64,000 nt of DNA, taken from contig NW_027488368.1 in the NCBI RefSeq assembly GCF_051014445.1, positions 20,124,001 to 20,188,000 on the forward strand. Direction: 5' to 3'. A program made the translations under genes and the position numbers. Shown piece by piece: positions 1 to 13,158 of the stretch (positions are counted from its first letter, which is position 1; each line of letters begins with the position of its first letter). Source of the DNA: Colletes latitarsis (taxonomy: Eukaryota > Arthropoda > Insecta > Hymenoptera > Colletidae). The notes beneath the pieces were generated by a model. That model was not told the DNA's origin. It saw only the letters and a program-made list of their open reading frames with translations, and made no database searches.

Positions 1-3000
1 ATGTTAGGTTTGGTTTAGGTCGAGGATTTGCCCTCATCAGGCTCATACATTCGCATATTTCTCATACTTCATGGCTAGATCCTGGGCTGTTTTTGGATTG
101 TATCACGTAGTAATGTGGTACCACGCTGAAACAGTCAATTAAACCTGGTTTCGATCAATATTTTAGAGGATAACGCAAGTTAGGTCTGGGGTAGGTCTGG
201 GATTCGCCCTCATCAGGCTCATGCTTTCGCGTTTTTCACATACTTCTTGAACTGATCCTGGGTTTTTTCTGGTTTGGATCACGTAGTAATGTGGTACCAC
301 ACTGAAACAGACCATTAAACCAGGTTTCGATCAATATTTTTGAGGATAACGCATGTTAGGTCTGGGATAGGTCTGGGATTTGCCCTCATCAGACTCATAC
401 TTTCGCACACTTCACATACTCGTTGAACAGATCCTGTGTTATTTTCTGGTTTCTATCACATAGTAATGTGGTACCACACTGAAACAGTCGATTAAACCAG
501 GTTGCGATCAATATTTTTGAGGATAACGCAAGTTAGGTCTGGGATAGGTCTGGGATTTGCCCTCATCAGGCTCATACTTTCCCGTTTTTCACATACTTGT
601 TGAACAGATCCTGGGGTTTTTCCGGTTTGGGTCAAGTAGTAGTGTGGTACCAGACTGAAACAGTCGATTAAACCTGGTTTCGATCAATATTTTTGAAGAT
701 AACGCATGTTAGGACTAGGTTAAGCCGGGGATTTTCACTCAGCAGACTCATACTCTCGCATCCCTCACATACTTGTTAAACGGATCCTGGGTTATTACTG
801 GTTTGGATCACGTTGTAATGTGGTACCACACTGAAACATTCAATTAAACCTGGTTTTGATCAATATTTTAGAGAATAATTCATGTTAGGTCTAGGTTAGG
901 TCTGGTATTTGCTCTCATCAGGCTCATTCTTTCGCATATTTCTCATACTTGATGGCTAGATCCTGGGCTTTTTCTGGATTGCATCACGTAGTAATGAAGT
1001 ACAACACTGAAACAGTCAATTCAACCTAGTATCCAGCAATATTTTAGAGGACAACGCATGTTAGGTCTAGGTTAGGCCTGGGATTTGCCCTCATCAGGGT
1101 CATACTTTCGCAGTTTTAACATACATGTTCACGTGATCGAGGGTTTTTTCTGCTTTGGATCACGTAGTTAAGTGGTACCACACTGAAACAGTCCATTAAA
1201 CCTGGTTTGGATCCACATTTTAGAGGATAACGCATGTAAGGTCAAGGTTAGGCCTGGGATTTTCACTCATCAGACTCATACTTTCGCATTCTTCACATAC
1301 TTGTTGCACGGATCCTGGGTTTTTTCTGGTTTGGATTACGTATTAATGTGGGACCAAACTGAAACAATCAAATAAACCTGGTCTTGATAAATATTTTAGA
1401 GGATAACGCATGTTAGGTCTGCGTTAGGTCTAGTATTTGCCCTCGTCAGGCTCATACTTTCGCATATTTCTCATACTTCATGGCTAGATCCTGGGCTATT
1501 TCTGGATTGGATCACGTAGTAATGTGATACCACACTGAAACAGTCGATTAAACCAGGTTTCGATCAATATTTTTGAGGATAACGCAAGTTAGGTCTAGGT
1601 TAGGCCGGGGATTTTCACTCAGCAGACTCATACTTTCGCATTCTTCACATACTTGTTGAACGGATCCTGGGTTTTTTCTGGTTTGGTTCACGTAGTAATG
1701 TGGTAGCACACTGAAACAGTCGATTAAACCAGGTTTCGATCAATATTTTTGAGGATAACGCAAGTTAGGTCTGGGATATGTCTGGGATTTTCACTCATCA
1801 GACTCATACTTTCGCATTCTTCACATACTTGTTGAACGGATCCTGGGTTTTTTCTGGTTTGGTTCACGTAGTAATGTGGTACCACACTGAAACATTCAAC
1901 TAAACCTGGTCTTGATAAATATTTTAGAGGATAACGCATGTTAGGTTTGGGTTAGGTCGAGGATTTGCCCTCATCAGGTTCATACATTCGCATATTTCTC
2001 ATACTTCATGGCTAGATCCTGGGCTGTTTCTGGATTGTATCACGTAGTAATGTGGTACCACGCTGAAACAGTCAATTAAACCTGGTTTCGATCAATATTT
2101 TAGAGGATAACGCAAGTTAGGTCTGGGGTAGGTCTGGGATTCGCCCTCATCAGGCTCATGCTTTCGCGTTTTTCACATACTTCTTGAACTGGTCCTGGGT
2201 TTTTTCTGGTTTGGATCACGTAGTAATGTGGTACCACACAGAAACAGACCATTAGACCTGGTTTCGATCAATATTTTTGAGGATAACGCATGTTAGGTCT
2301 GGGATAGGTCTGGGATTTGCCCTCATCAGACTCATACTTTCGCACACTTCACATACTCGTTGAATAGATCCTGTGTTATTTTCTGGTTTCGATCACATAG
2401 TAATGTGGTACCACACTGAAACAGTCGATTAAACCAGGTTGCGATCAATATTTTTGAGGATAACGCAAGTTACGTCTGGGATAGGTCTGGGATTTGCCCT
2501 CATCAGGCTCATACTTTCCCGTTTTTCACACACTTGTTGAACTGATCCTGGGTTTTTTCCGGTTTGGGTCAAGTAGTAGTGTGGTACCAGACTGAAACAG
2601 TCGATTAAACCTGGTTTCGATCAATATTTTTGAGGATAACGCATGTTAGGACTAGGTTAGGCCGGGGATTTTCACTCAGCAGACTCATACTCTCGCATTC
2701 TTCACATACTTGTTAAACGGATCCTGGGTTATTACTGGTTTGGATCACGTTGTAATGTGGTACCACACTGAAACATTCAATTAAACCTGGTTTTGATCAA
2801 TATTTTAGAGAATAATTCATGTTAGGTCTAGGATAGGTCTGGTATTTGCTCTCATCAGGCTCATTCTTTCGCATATTTCTCATACTTGATGGCTAGATCC
2901 TGGGCTTTTTCTGGATTGCATCACGTAGTAATGAAGTACAACACTGAAACAGTCAATTCAACCTGGTATCCATCAATATTTTAGAGGACAACGTATGTTA

Positions 3001-3290
3001 GGTCTAGGTTAGGCCTGGGATTTGCCCTCATCAGGGTCATACTTTCGCAGTTTTAACATACATGTTCACGTGATCGAGGGTTTTTTCTGCTTTGGATCAC
3101 GTAGTAAAGTGGTACCACACTGAAACAGTCCATTAAACCTGGTTTGGATCCACATTTTAGAGGATAACGCATGTAAGGTCAAGGTTAGCCCTGGGATTTT
3201 CACTCATCAGACTCATACTTTCGCATTCTTCACATACTTGTTGAACGGATCCTGGGTTTTTTCTGGTTTGCTTCACGTAGTAATGTGGTA
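1..3290. repeat. Higher-order repeat of 11 monomers, first pair
   Basis: The segment from base 3 (GTTAGGTTTGG followed by a CGAGG variant) recurs from 1940, a shift of 1937 bp or 11 monomers. The second copy follows the first monomer by monomer to about 3290, that is 1-1350 against 1939-3290, with scattered single-base differences. Beyond that the second copy switches to a different monomer order. The same cassette start recurs at 5993, 7753, 16201, 18138 and 21484, so the left A domain is built by repeated copying of this unit with variable truncation. This is what unequal crossing over or replication-based amplification in a satellite produces. The exact breakpoints are approximate because they were read by eye. 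Confidence 0.85.
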
Positions 3291-5800
3291 CCACACTGGA
3301 ACATTCAATTAAACCTGGTCTTGATAAATATTTTAGAGGATAACGCATGTTAGGTTTGGGTTTGGTCTAGGATTTGCCCTCATCAGGCTCATACTTTCGC
3401 ATATTTCTCATACTTCATGGCTAGATCCTGGGCTGTTTCTGGATTGTACCACGTAGTAATGTGGTACCACGCTGAAACAGTCAATTAAACCTGGTTTCGT
3501 TCAATATTTTAGAGGATAACGCAAATTAGGTCTGGGATTAGCCTGGGATTTTTGCCCTCATCAGGCTCATTCTTTCGCATATTTCTCATACTTGATGGCT
3601 AGATCCTGGGCTTTTTCTGGATTGCATCTCGTGGTAATGAAGTACAACACTGAAACAGTCAATTAAACCTGGTTTCCATCAATATTTTAGAGGACAACGC
3701 ATGTTAGGTCTAGGTAAGGCCTGGGATTTGCCCTCATCAGGGTCATACTTTCGCAGTTTTAACATACATGTTGACATGATCGAGGGTTCTTAATGCTTTC
3801 GATCACATAGTAAAGTGGTACCACACTGGAACAGTCCATTAAACCTGGTTTGGATCAATATTTTAGAGGATAACGCATGTTAGGTCTAGGTTAGCCCTGG
3901 GATTTTCACTCATCAGACTCATACTTTCGCATTCTTCACATACTTGTTGAACGGATCCTGGGTTCTTTCTGGTTTGGTTCACGTAGTAATGTGGTACCAC
4001 ACTGAAACATTCAATTAAACCTGGTCTTGTTAAATATTTTAGAGGATAACGCATGTTAGGTTTGGGTTAGGTCTAGGATTTGCCCTCATCAGGCTCATAC
4101 ATTCGCATATTTCTCATACCTCATGGCTAGATCCTGGGCTGTTTCTGGATTGTATCACGTAGTAATGTGGTACCAGGCTGAAGCAGCCAATTAAACCTGG
4201 TTTCGATCAATATTTTAGAGGATAACGAAAGTTAGGTCTGGGATAGGTCTGGGATTCGCCCTCATCAGGCTCATACTTTCGCGTATTTCACATACTTGTT
4301 GAACTGATCCTGGGTTTTTTCTGGTTTGGATCACGTAGTAATGTGGTACCACACTGAGACGGTCGATTAAACCCGGTTTCGATCAATATTTTAGAGGATA
4401 ACGCAAGTTAAGTCTGGGATAGGTCTGGGATTTGACCTCATCAGACTCATACTTTCGCACACTTCACATACTCGTTGAACAGATCCTGGGTTATTTTCTG
4501 GTTTGGATCACATAGTAATGTGGTACCACACTGAAACAGTAGATTAAACCAGGTTTCGATCAATATTTTTGAGGATAACGCATGTTAGGTCTAGGTTAGG
4601 CCTGGGATTTTCACTCATCAGACTCATACTTTCGCAGTTCTCACATACATGTTGACCTGATCGAGTGTTTTTTCTGCTTTGGATCACGTTGTAAAGTGGT
4701 ACCACACTGAAACAGTCCATTAAACCTGGTTTGGATCAATATTTTAGAGGATAACGCATGTTAGGTTTGGGTTAGGTCTAGGATTTGCCCTCATCAGGCT
4801 CATACATTCGCATATTTCTCATACCTCATGGCTAGATCCTGGGCTGTTTCTGGATTGTATCACGTAGTAATGTGGTACCAGGCTGAACCAGCCAATTAAA
4901 CCTGGTTTCGATCATTATTTTAGAGGATAACGCAAGTTAGGTCTGGGATAGGTCTGGGATTAGCCCTCATCAGACTCATACTTTCGCATTCTTCACATAC
5001 TTGCTGAACGGATCCTGTGTCTTTTCTGGTTTGGAACACGTAGTAATGTGGGACCACACTGAAGCAGTCGATTAAACCTGGTTTCGATCAATATTTTAGA
5101 GGATAACGCAAGTTTGTTCTGGGATAGGTCTGGGATTTGCCCTCATCAGGCTCATACTTTCGCGTTTTTCACATACTTGTTGAACAGATCCTGGGTTTTT
5201 TCTGGCTTGGGTCACGTAGTAATGTGGTACCACACTGAAACAGTCGATTAAACCAGGTTTCGATCAATATTTTTGAGGATAACGCATGTTAGGTCTAGGT
5301 TAGGCCTGGGATTTTCACGCATCAGACTCATACCTTCGCATTCTTCACATACTTGTTGGACGGATCCTGGGTTTTTTCTGGTTTGGATCACGTAGTAATG
5401 TGGGACCACACTGAAACAGTCGATTAAACCTGGTCTTGATAAATATTTTAGAGGACAACGCATGTTAAGTCTGGGTTAGGTCTAGGATTTGCCCTAATCA
5501 GGCTCATACTTTCGCATATTTCTCATACTTCATGGCTAGATCCTGGGCTTTTTCTGGATTGTATCACGTAGTAATGTGGTACCACGCTGAAACAGTCAAT
5601 TAAACCTGGTTTCGGTCAATATTTTACAGGATAACGCATGTCAGGTCTAGGTTAGGCCTGGGATTTTCACGCATCAGACTCATACCTTCGCATTCTTCAC
5701 ATACTTGTTGAACGGATCCTGAGTTTTTTCTGGTTTGGATCACGTAGTAATGTGGGACCACACTGAAACAGTCGATTAAACCTGGTTTCGATCATATATT

Positions 5801-8790
5801 TTAGAGGATAACGCAAGTTTGGTCTGGGATAGGTCTGGGATTTGCCCTCATCAGGCTCATACTTTCGCGTTTTTCACATACTTCTTGAACAGATCCTGGG
5901 TTTTTTCTGCTTTGGGTCACGTAGTAATGTGGTACCACACTGAAACATTCAACTAAACCTGGTCTTGATAAATATTTTAGAGGATAACGCATGTTAGGTT
6001 TGGGTTAGGTCGAGGATTTGCCCTCATCAGGCTCATACATTCGCATATTTCTCATACTTCATGGCTAGATCCTGGGCTGTTTCTGGATTGTATCACGTAG
6101 TAATGTGGTACCACGCTGAAACAGTCAATTAAACCTGGTTTCGATCAATATTTTAGAGGATAACGCAAGTTAGGTCTGGGGTAGGTCTGGGATTCGCCCT
6201 CATCAGGCTCATGCTTTCGCGTTTTTCACATACTTCTTGAACTGATCCTGGGTTTTTTCTGGTTTGGATCACGTAGTAATGTGGTACCGCACTGAAACAG
6301 ACCATTAAACCAGGTTTCGATCAATATTTTTGAGGATAACGCAAGTTAGGTCTGGGATAGGTCTGGGATTTGCCCTCATCAGGCTCATACTTTCCCGTTT
6401 TTCACATACTTGTTGAACAGATCCTGGGTTTTTTCCGGTTTGGGTCAAGTAGTAGTGTGGTACCAGACTGAAACAGTCGATTAAACCTGGTTTCGATCAA
6501 TATTTTTGAGGATAACGCATGTTAGGACTAGGTTAGGCCGGGGATTTTCACTCAGCAGACTCATACTCTCGCATTCTTCACATACTTGTTAAACGGATCC
6601 TGGGTTATTACTGGTTTGGATCACGTTGTAATGTGGTACCGCACTGAAACATTCAATTAAACCTGGTTTTGATCAATATTTTAGAGAATAATTCATGTTA
6701 GGTCTAGGTTAGGTCTGGTATTAGCTCTCATCAGGCTCATTCTTTCGCATATATCTCATACTTGATGGCTAGATCCTGGGCTTTTTCTGGATTGCATCAC
6801 GTAGTAATGAAGTACAACACTGAAACAGTCAATTCAACCTGGTATCCATCAATATTTTAGAGGACAACGCATGTTAGGTCTAGGTTAGGCCTGGGATTTG
6901 CCCTCATCAGGGTCATACTTTCGCAGTTTTAACATACATGTTCACGTGATCGAGGGTTTTTTCTGCTTTGGATCACGTAGTAAAGTGGTACCACACTGAA
7001 ACAGTCCATTAAACCTGGTTTGGAGCCACATTTTAGAGGATAACGCATGTAAGGTCAAGGTTAGCCCTGGGATTTTCACTCATCAGACTCATACATTCGC
7101 ATTCTTCACATACATAAAACGGATCCTGGGTTTTTTCTGGTTTGCTTCACGTAGTAATGTGGTACCACACTGGAACATTCAATTAAACCTGGTCTTGATA
7201 AATATTTTAGAGGATAACGCATGTTAGGTTTGGGTTAGGTCTAGGGTTTGCCCTCATCAGGCTCATACTTTCGCGTATTTCACATACTTGTTGAACTGAT
7301 CCTGGGTTTTCTCTGGTTTGGATCACGTAGTAATGTGGTACCACACTGAGACGGTCGATTAAACCCGGTTTCGATCAATATTTTAGAGGATAGCGCAAGT
7401 TAAGTCTGGGATAGGTCTGGGATTTGACCTCATCAGACTCATACTTTCGCACACTTCACATACTCGTTGAACAGATCCTGGGTTATTTTCTGGTTTGGAT
7501 CACGTAGTAATGTGGGACCACACTGAAACAGTCGATTAAACCTGGTTTCGATCATATATTTTAGAGGATAACGCAAGTTTGGTCTGGGATAGGTCTGGGA
7601 TTTGCCCTCATCAGGCTCATACTTTCGCGTTTTTCACATACTTCTTGAACAGATCCTGGGTTTTTTCTGCTTTGGGTCACGTAGTAATGTGGTACCACAC
7701 TGAAACATTCAACTAAACCTGGTCTTGATAAATATTTTAGAGGATAACGCATGTTAGGTTTGGGTTAGGTCGAGGATTTGCCCTCATCAGGCTCATACAT
7801 TCGCATATTTCTCATACTTCATGGCTAGATCCTGGGCTGTTTCTGGATTGTATCACGTAGTAATGTGGTACCACGCTGAAACAGTCAATTAAACCTGGTT
7901 TCGATCAATATTTTAGAGGATAACGCAAGTTAGGTCTGGGGTAGGTCTGGGATTCGCCCTCATCAGGCTCATGCTTTCGCGTTTTTCACATACTTCTTGA
8001 ACTGATCCTGGGTTTTTTCTGGTTTGGATCACGTAGTAATGTGGTACCGCACTGAAACAGACCATTAAACCAGGTTTCGATCAATATTTTTGAGGATAAC
8101 GCAAGTTAGGACTGGGATAGGTCTGGGATTTGCCCTCATCAGGCTCATACTTTCCCGTTTTTCACATACTTGTTGAACAGATCCTGGGTTTTTTCCGGCT
8201 TGGGTCAAGTAGTAGTGTGGTACCAGACTGAAACAGTCGATTAAACCTGGTTTCGATCAATATTTTTGAGAATAACGCATGTTAGGACTAGGTTAGGCCG
8301 GGGATTTTCACTCAGCAGACTCATACTCTCGCATTCTTCACATACTTGTCAAACGGATCCTGGGTTATTACTGGTTTGGATCACGTTGTAATGTGGTACC
8401 ACACTGAAACATTCAATTAAACCTGGTTTTGATCAATATTTTAGAGAATAATTCATGTTAGGTCTAGGTTAGGTCTGGTATTAGCTCTCATCAGGCTCAT
8501 TCTTTCGCATATATCTCATACTTGATGGCTAGATCCTGGGCTTTTTCTGGATTGCATCACGTAGTAATGAAGTACAACACTGAAACAGTCAATTCAACCT
8601 GGTATCCATCAATATTTTAGAGGACAACGCATGTTAGGTCTAGGTTAGCCCTGGGATTTTCACTCATCAGACTCATACATTCGCATTCTTCACATACATA
8701 AAACGGATCCTGGGTTTTTTCTGGTTTGCTTCACGTAGTAATGTGGTACCACACTGGAACATTCAATTAAACCTGGTCTTGATAAATATT
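5801..8790. repeat. Higher-order repeat of 10 monomers, adjacent copies
   Basis: Two neighbouring copies shifted by exactly 1760 bp (10 monomers). An open frame of identical translated sequence lies at 5801-5992 and 7561-7752, and cassette starts lie at 5993 and 7753. Rare shared variants support direct copying: a core spelled GGTACCGC at about 6285 and 8043, and a TACATAAAAC variant at 7111 and 8695. The second copy has lost the monomer carrying the GATCGAGGG tract that the first has near 6945, so a single-monomer deletion has occurred since duplication. A third, more distant relative starts at 21484. Confidence 0.85.
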
Positions 8791-11700
8791 TTAGAGGATA
8801 ACGCATGTTAGGTTTGGGTTAGGTCTAGGGTTTGCCCTCATCAGGCTCATACTTTCGCGTATTTCACATACTTGTTGAACTGATCCTGGGTTTTCTCTGG
8901 TTTGGATCACGTAGTAATCTGGTACCACACTGAGACGGTCGATTAAACCCGGTTTCGATCAATATTTTAGAGGATAGCGCAAGTTAAGTCTGGGATAGGT
9001 CTGGGATTTGACCTCATCAGACTCATACTTTCGCACACTTCACATACTCGTTGAACAGATCCTGGGTTATTTTCTGGTTTGGATCACATAGTAATGTGGT
9101 ACCACACTGAAACAGTAGATTAAACCAGGTTTCGATCAATATTTTTGAGGATAACGCATGTTAGGTCTAGGTTAGGCCTGGGATTTTCACTCATCAGACT
9201 CATACTTTCGCAGTTCTCACATACATGTTGACCTGATCGAGTGTTTTTTCTGCTTTGGATCACGTTGTAAAGTGGTACCACACTGAAACAGTCCATTAAA
9301 CCTGGTTTGGATCAATATTTTAGAGGATAACGCATGTTAGGTCTAGGATAGGTCTGGGATTTTCACTCATCAGACTCATACTTTCGCATTCTTCACATAC
9401 TTGCTGAACGGATCCTGTGTTTTTTCTGGTTTGGAACACGTAGTAATGTGGTACCACACTGAAACAGTCGATTAACCCAGGTTTCGATCAATATTTTTGA
9501 GGATAACGCAAGTTGAGTCTGGGCTTGGTCTGGGATTTGACCTCATCAGACTCATACTTTCACACACTTCACATACTTGTTGAACAGATCATGGGTTTTT
9601 TCTGGTTTGGATCCCGTAGTAGTGTGGTACCACACTGAAACAGTCCATTAAATCTGGTTTCGCTCAATATTTTAGAGGATAACGCATGTTAGGTCTAGGT
9701 CAGGCCTGGGATTTTCTCTCATCAGACTCATACTTTCGCATTCTTCACATACTTGTTGAACGGATGCTGGGTTTTTTCTGGTTTGTATCACGTAGTAGTG
9801 TGGTACCACACTGAAGCAGTCCATTAAACCTTGTTTGGATCAATATTTTAGAGGATAACGCATGTTAGGTCTAGGTTAGGTCTGGGATTTGCTCTCATCA
9901 GGCTCGTTCTTTCGCATATTTCTCATACATGTTGAACAGATCCTGGGTTTTTTCTGGCTTGGATCACGTAATAATGTGGTACCACACTGAAACAGTCGAT
10001 TAAACCTGGTCTCGATCAATATTTTAGAGGATAACGCAAGTTAAGTCTGGGATTGGTCTGAGATTTGACCTCATCAGACTCATACTTTCGCACACATCAC
10101 ATACTCGTTGAACAGATCCTGGGTTACTTTCTGGTTTGGAGCACATAGTAATGTGGTACCACACCGAAACAGTCGATTAAACCAGGTTTCGATCAATATT
10201 TTTGAGGATAACGCATGTTAGGTCTAGGTTAGGCCTGGGATTTTCACTCATCAGACTCATACTTTCGCACACTTCACATACTCGTTGACAAGATCCTGGG
10301 CTTTTTCTGGATTGCATCACGTAGTAATGAAGTACAACACTGAAACAGTCAATTAAACCTGGTTTCCATCAATATTTTAGAGGACAACGCAAGTTAGGTC
10401 TAGGTTAGGCCTGGGATTTGCCCTCATCAGGATCATACTTTCGCAGTTTTAACATACATGTTCACCTGATCGAGGGTTTTTTCTGCTTTGGATCACGCAG
10501 TAAAGTGGTACCACACTGAAACAGTCCATTAAACCTGGTTTGGATCAATATTTTTGGGGATAACGCATGTTAGGTCTAGGTTAGCCCTGGGATTTTCACT
10601 CATCAGACTCATACTTTCGCATTCTTCACATACTTGTTGAACAGATACAGGGTTTTTTCTGGTTTGGTTCTCGTAGTAATGTGGTACCACACTGAAACTG
10701 TCAATTAAACCTGGTTTCGTTTAATATTTTAGAGGATAACGCATGTTAGGTCTAGGTTAGGCCTGGGATTTTCACTCATCAGACTCATACTTTCGCACAC
10801 TTCACATACTCGTTGAACAGATCCTGGGTTATTTTCTGGTTTGGATCACATAGTAATGTGGTACCATACTGAAACAGTCGATTAAACCAGGTTTCGATCA
10901 ATATTTTTGAGGATAACGCATGTTAGGTCTAGGTTAGGCCTGGGATTTTCACTCATCAGACTCATACTTTCGTATTCTTCACATACTTGTTGAACGGGTC
11001 CTGGGTTTATTCTGGTTTGGATTACGTAGTAATGAGGGACCACACTGAAACAATCAAATAAACCTGGTCTTGATAAATATTTTAGAGGATAACGCATGTT
11101 AGGTCTGCGTTAGGTCTAGGATTTGCCCTCGTCAGGCTCATACTTTCGCATATTTCTCATACTTCATGGCTAGATCCTGGGCTATTTCTGGATTGGATCA
11201 CGTAGTAATGTGGTACCACACTGAAACAGTCGATTAAACCAGGTTTCGATCAATATTTTTGAGGATAACGCATGTTAGGTCTAGGTTAGGCCTGGGATTT
11301 TCACTCATCAGACTCATACTTTCGCACACTTCACATACTCGTTGAACAGATCCTGTGTTATTTTCTGGTTTGGATCACATAGTAATGTGGTACCATACTG
11401 AAACAGTCGATTAAACCAGGTTTCGATCAATATTTTTGAGGATAACGCATGTTAGGTCTAGGTTAGGCCTGGGATTTTCACTCATCAGACTCATACTTTC
11501 GTATTCTTCACATACTTGTTGAACGGATCCTGGGTTTTTTCTGGTTTGGATTACGTAGTAATGAGGGACCACACTGAAACAATCAAATAAACCTGGTCTT
11601 GATAAATATTTTAGAGGATAACGCATGTTAGGTCTGGGTTAGGTCTAGGATTTGCCCCCATCAGGCTCATACTTTCGCATATTTCTCATACTTCATGGCT

Positions 11701-13142
11701 GGATCCTGGGCTATTTCTGGATTGGATCACGTAGTAATGTGGTACCACACTGAAACAGTCAATTAAACCTGGTTTTGATCAATATTTTGGAGAATAATTC
11801 ATGTCAGGTCTAGGTTAGGTCTGGGATTTGCTCTCATCAGGCTCATTCTTTCGCATATTTCTCATACTTGATGGCTAGATCCTGGGCTTTTTCCGGATTG
11901 CATCACGTAGTAATGAAGTACAACACTGAAACAGTCAATTCAACCTGGTTTCCATCAATATTTTAGAGGACAACGCATGTTAGGTCTAGGTTAGGCCTGG
12001 GATTTGCACTCATCAGGGTCATACTTTCGCAGTTTTAACATACATGTTGACGTGATCGAGGGTTTTTTCTGCTTTGGATCACGTAGTAAAGTGGTACCAC
12101 ACTGAAACAGTCCATTAAACCTGGTTTGGATCAATATTTTAGAGGATAACGCATGTTAGGTCTAGGTTAGCCCTGGGATTTTCACTCATCAGACTCATAC
12201 TTTCGCATTCTTCACATACTTGTTGAACGGATCCTGGGTTTTTTCTGGTTTGGTTCACGTACTAATGTGGTACCATACTGGAACATTCAATTAAACCTGG
12301 TCTTGATAAATATTTTAGAGTATAACGCATGTTAGGTCTGGGATAGGTCTGGGATTTGCCCTCGTCAGACTCATACTTTCGCATTCTTCACATACTTGTT
12401 GAACGGATCCTGGGTTTTTTCTGGTTTGGATCACGTAGTAATGTGGTACCACACTGAAACAGTCGATTAAACCCGGTTTCGATCAATATTTTAGAGGATA
12501 ACGCAAGTTAAGTCTGGGATAGGTCTGGGATTTGACCTCATCAGACTCATACTTTCGCACACTTCACATACTCGTTGAACAGATCCTGTGTAATTTTCTG
12601 GTTTGGATCACATAGTAATGTGGTACCACACTGAAACAGTAGATTAAACCAGGTTTCGATTAATATTTTTGAGGATAACGCATGTTAGGTCTAGGTTAGG
12701 CCTGGGATTTTCACTCATCAGACTCATACTTTCGCATTCTTCACATACTTGTTGAACGGATCCTGGGTTTTTTCTGGTTTGGATCACGTAGTAATGTGGG
12801 ACCACACTGAAACAGTCAATAAAACCTGGTTTCGATCAATATTTTAGTAAATAATTCATGTTTGGTCTGGTTAGGTCTGGAATTTGCTCTCATCAGGCTC
12901 ATTCTTTCGCATATTTCTCATACTTGATGGCTAGATCCTGGGCTTTTTCTGGATTGCATCACGTAGTAATGTGGTACCACGCTGAAACAGTCAATTAAAC
13001 CTGATTTCGATCAATATTTTAGAGGATAACGCAAGTTAGGTCTGGGATAGGTCTGGGATTCGCCCTCATCAGGCTCATACTTTCGCATATTTCTCATACT
13101 TGATGGCTAGATCCTGGGGTTTTCCGGTTTGGGTCACGTAGT

Positions 13143-13158
13143 AGTGTGGTACCACACT
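13143..13158. other. 16-bp perfect palindrome around the KpnI core (example)
   Basis: AGTGTGGTACCACACT reads the same on both strands. Most monomers have the 12-bp form TGTGGTACCACA because an A replaces the G in AGTGTGG. Monomers with TAGTAGTGTGG have all 16 bp; another example is 63756-63771. The palindrome is the most regular landmark of the array and could be a dimer-binding site. Confidence 0.8.
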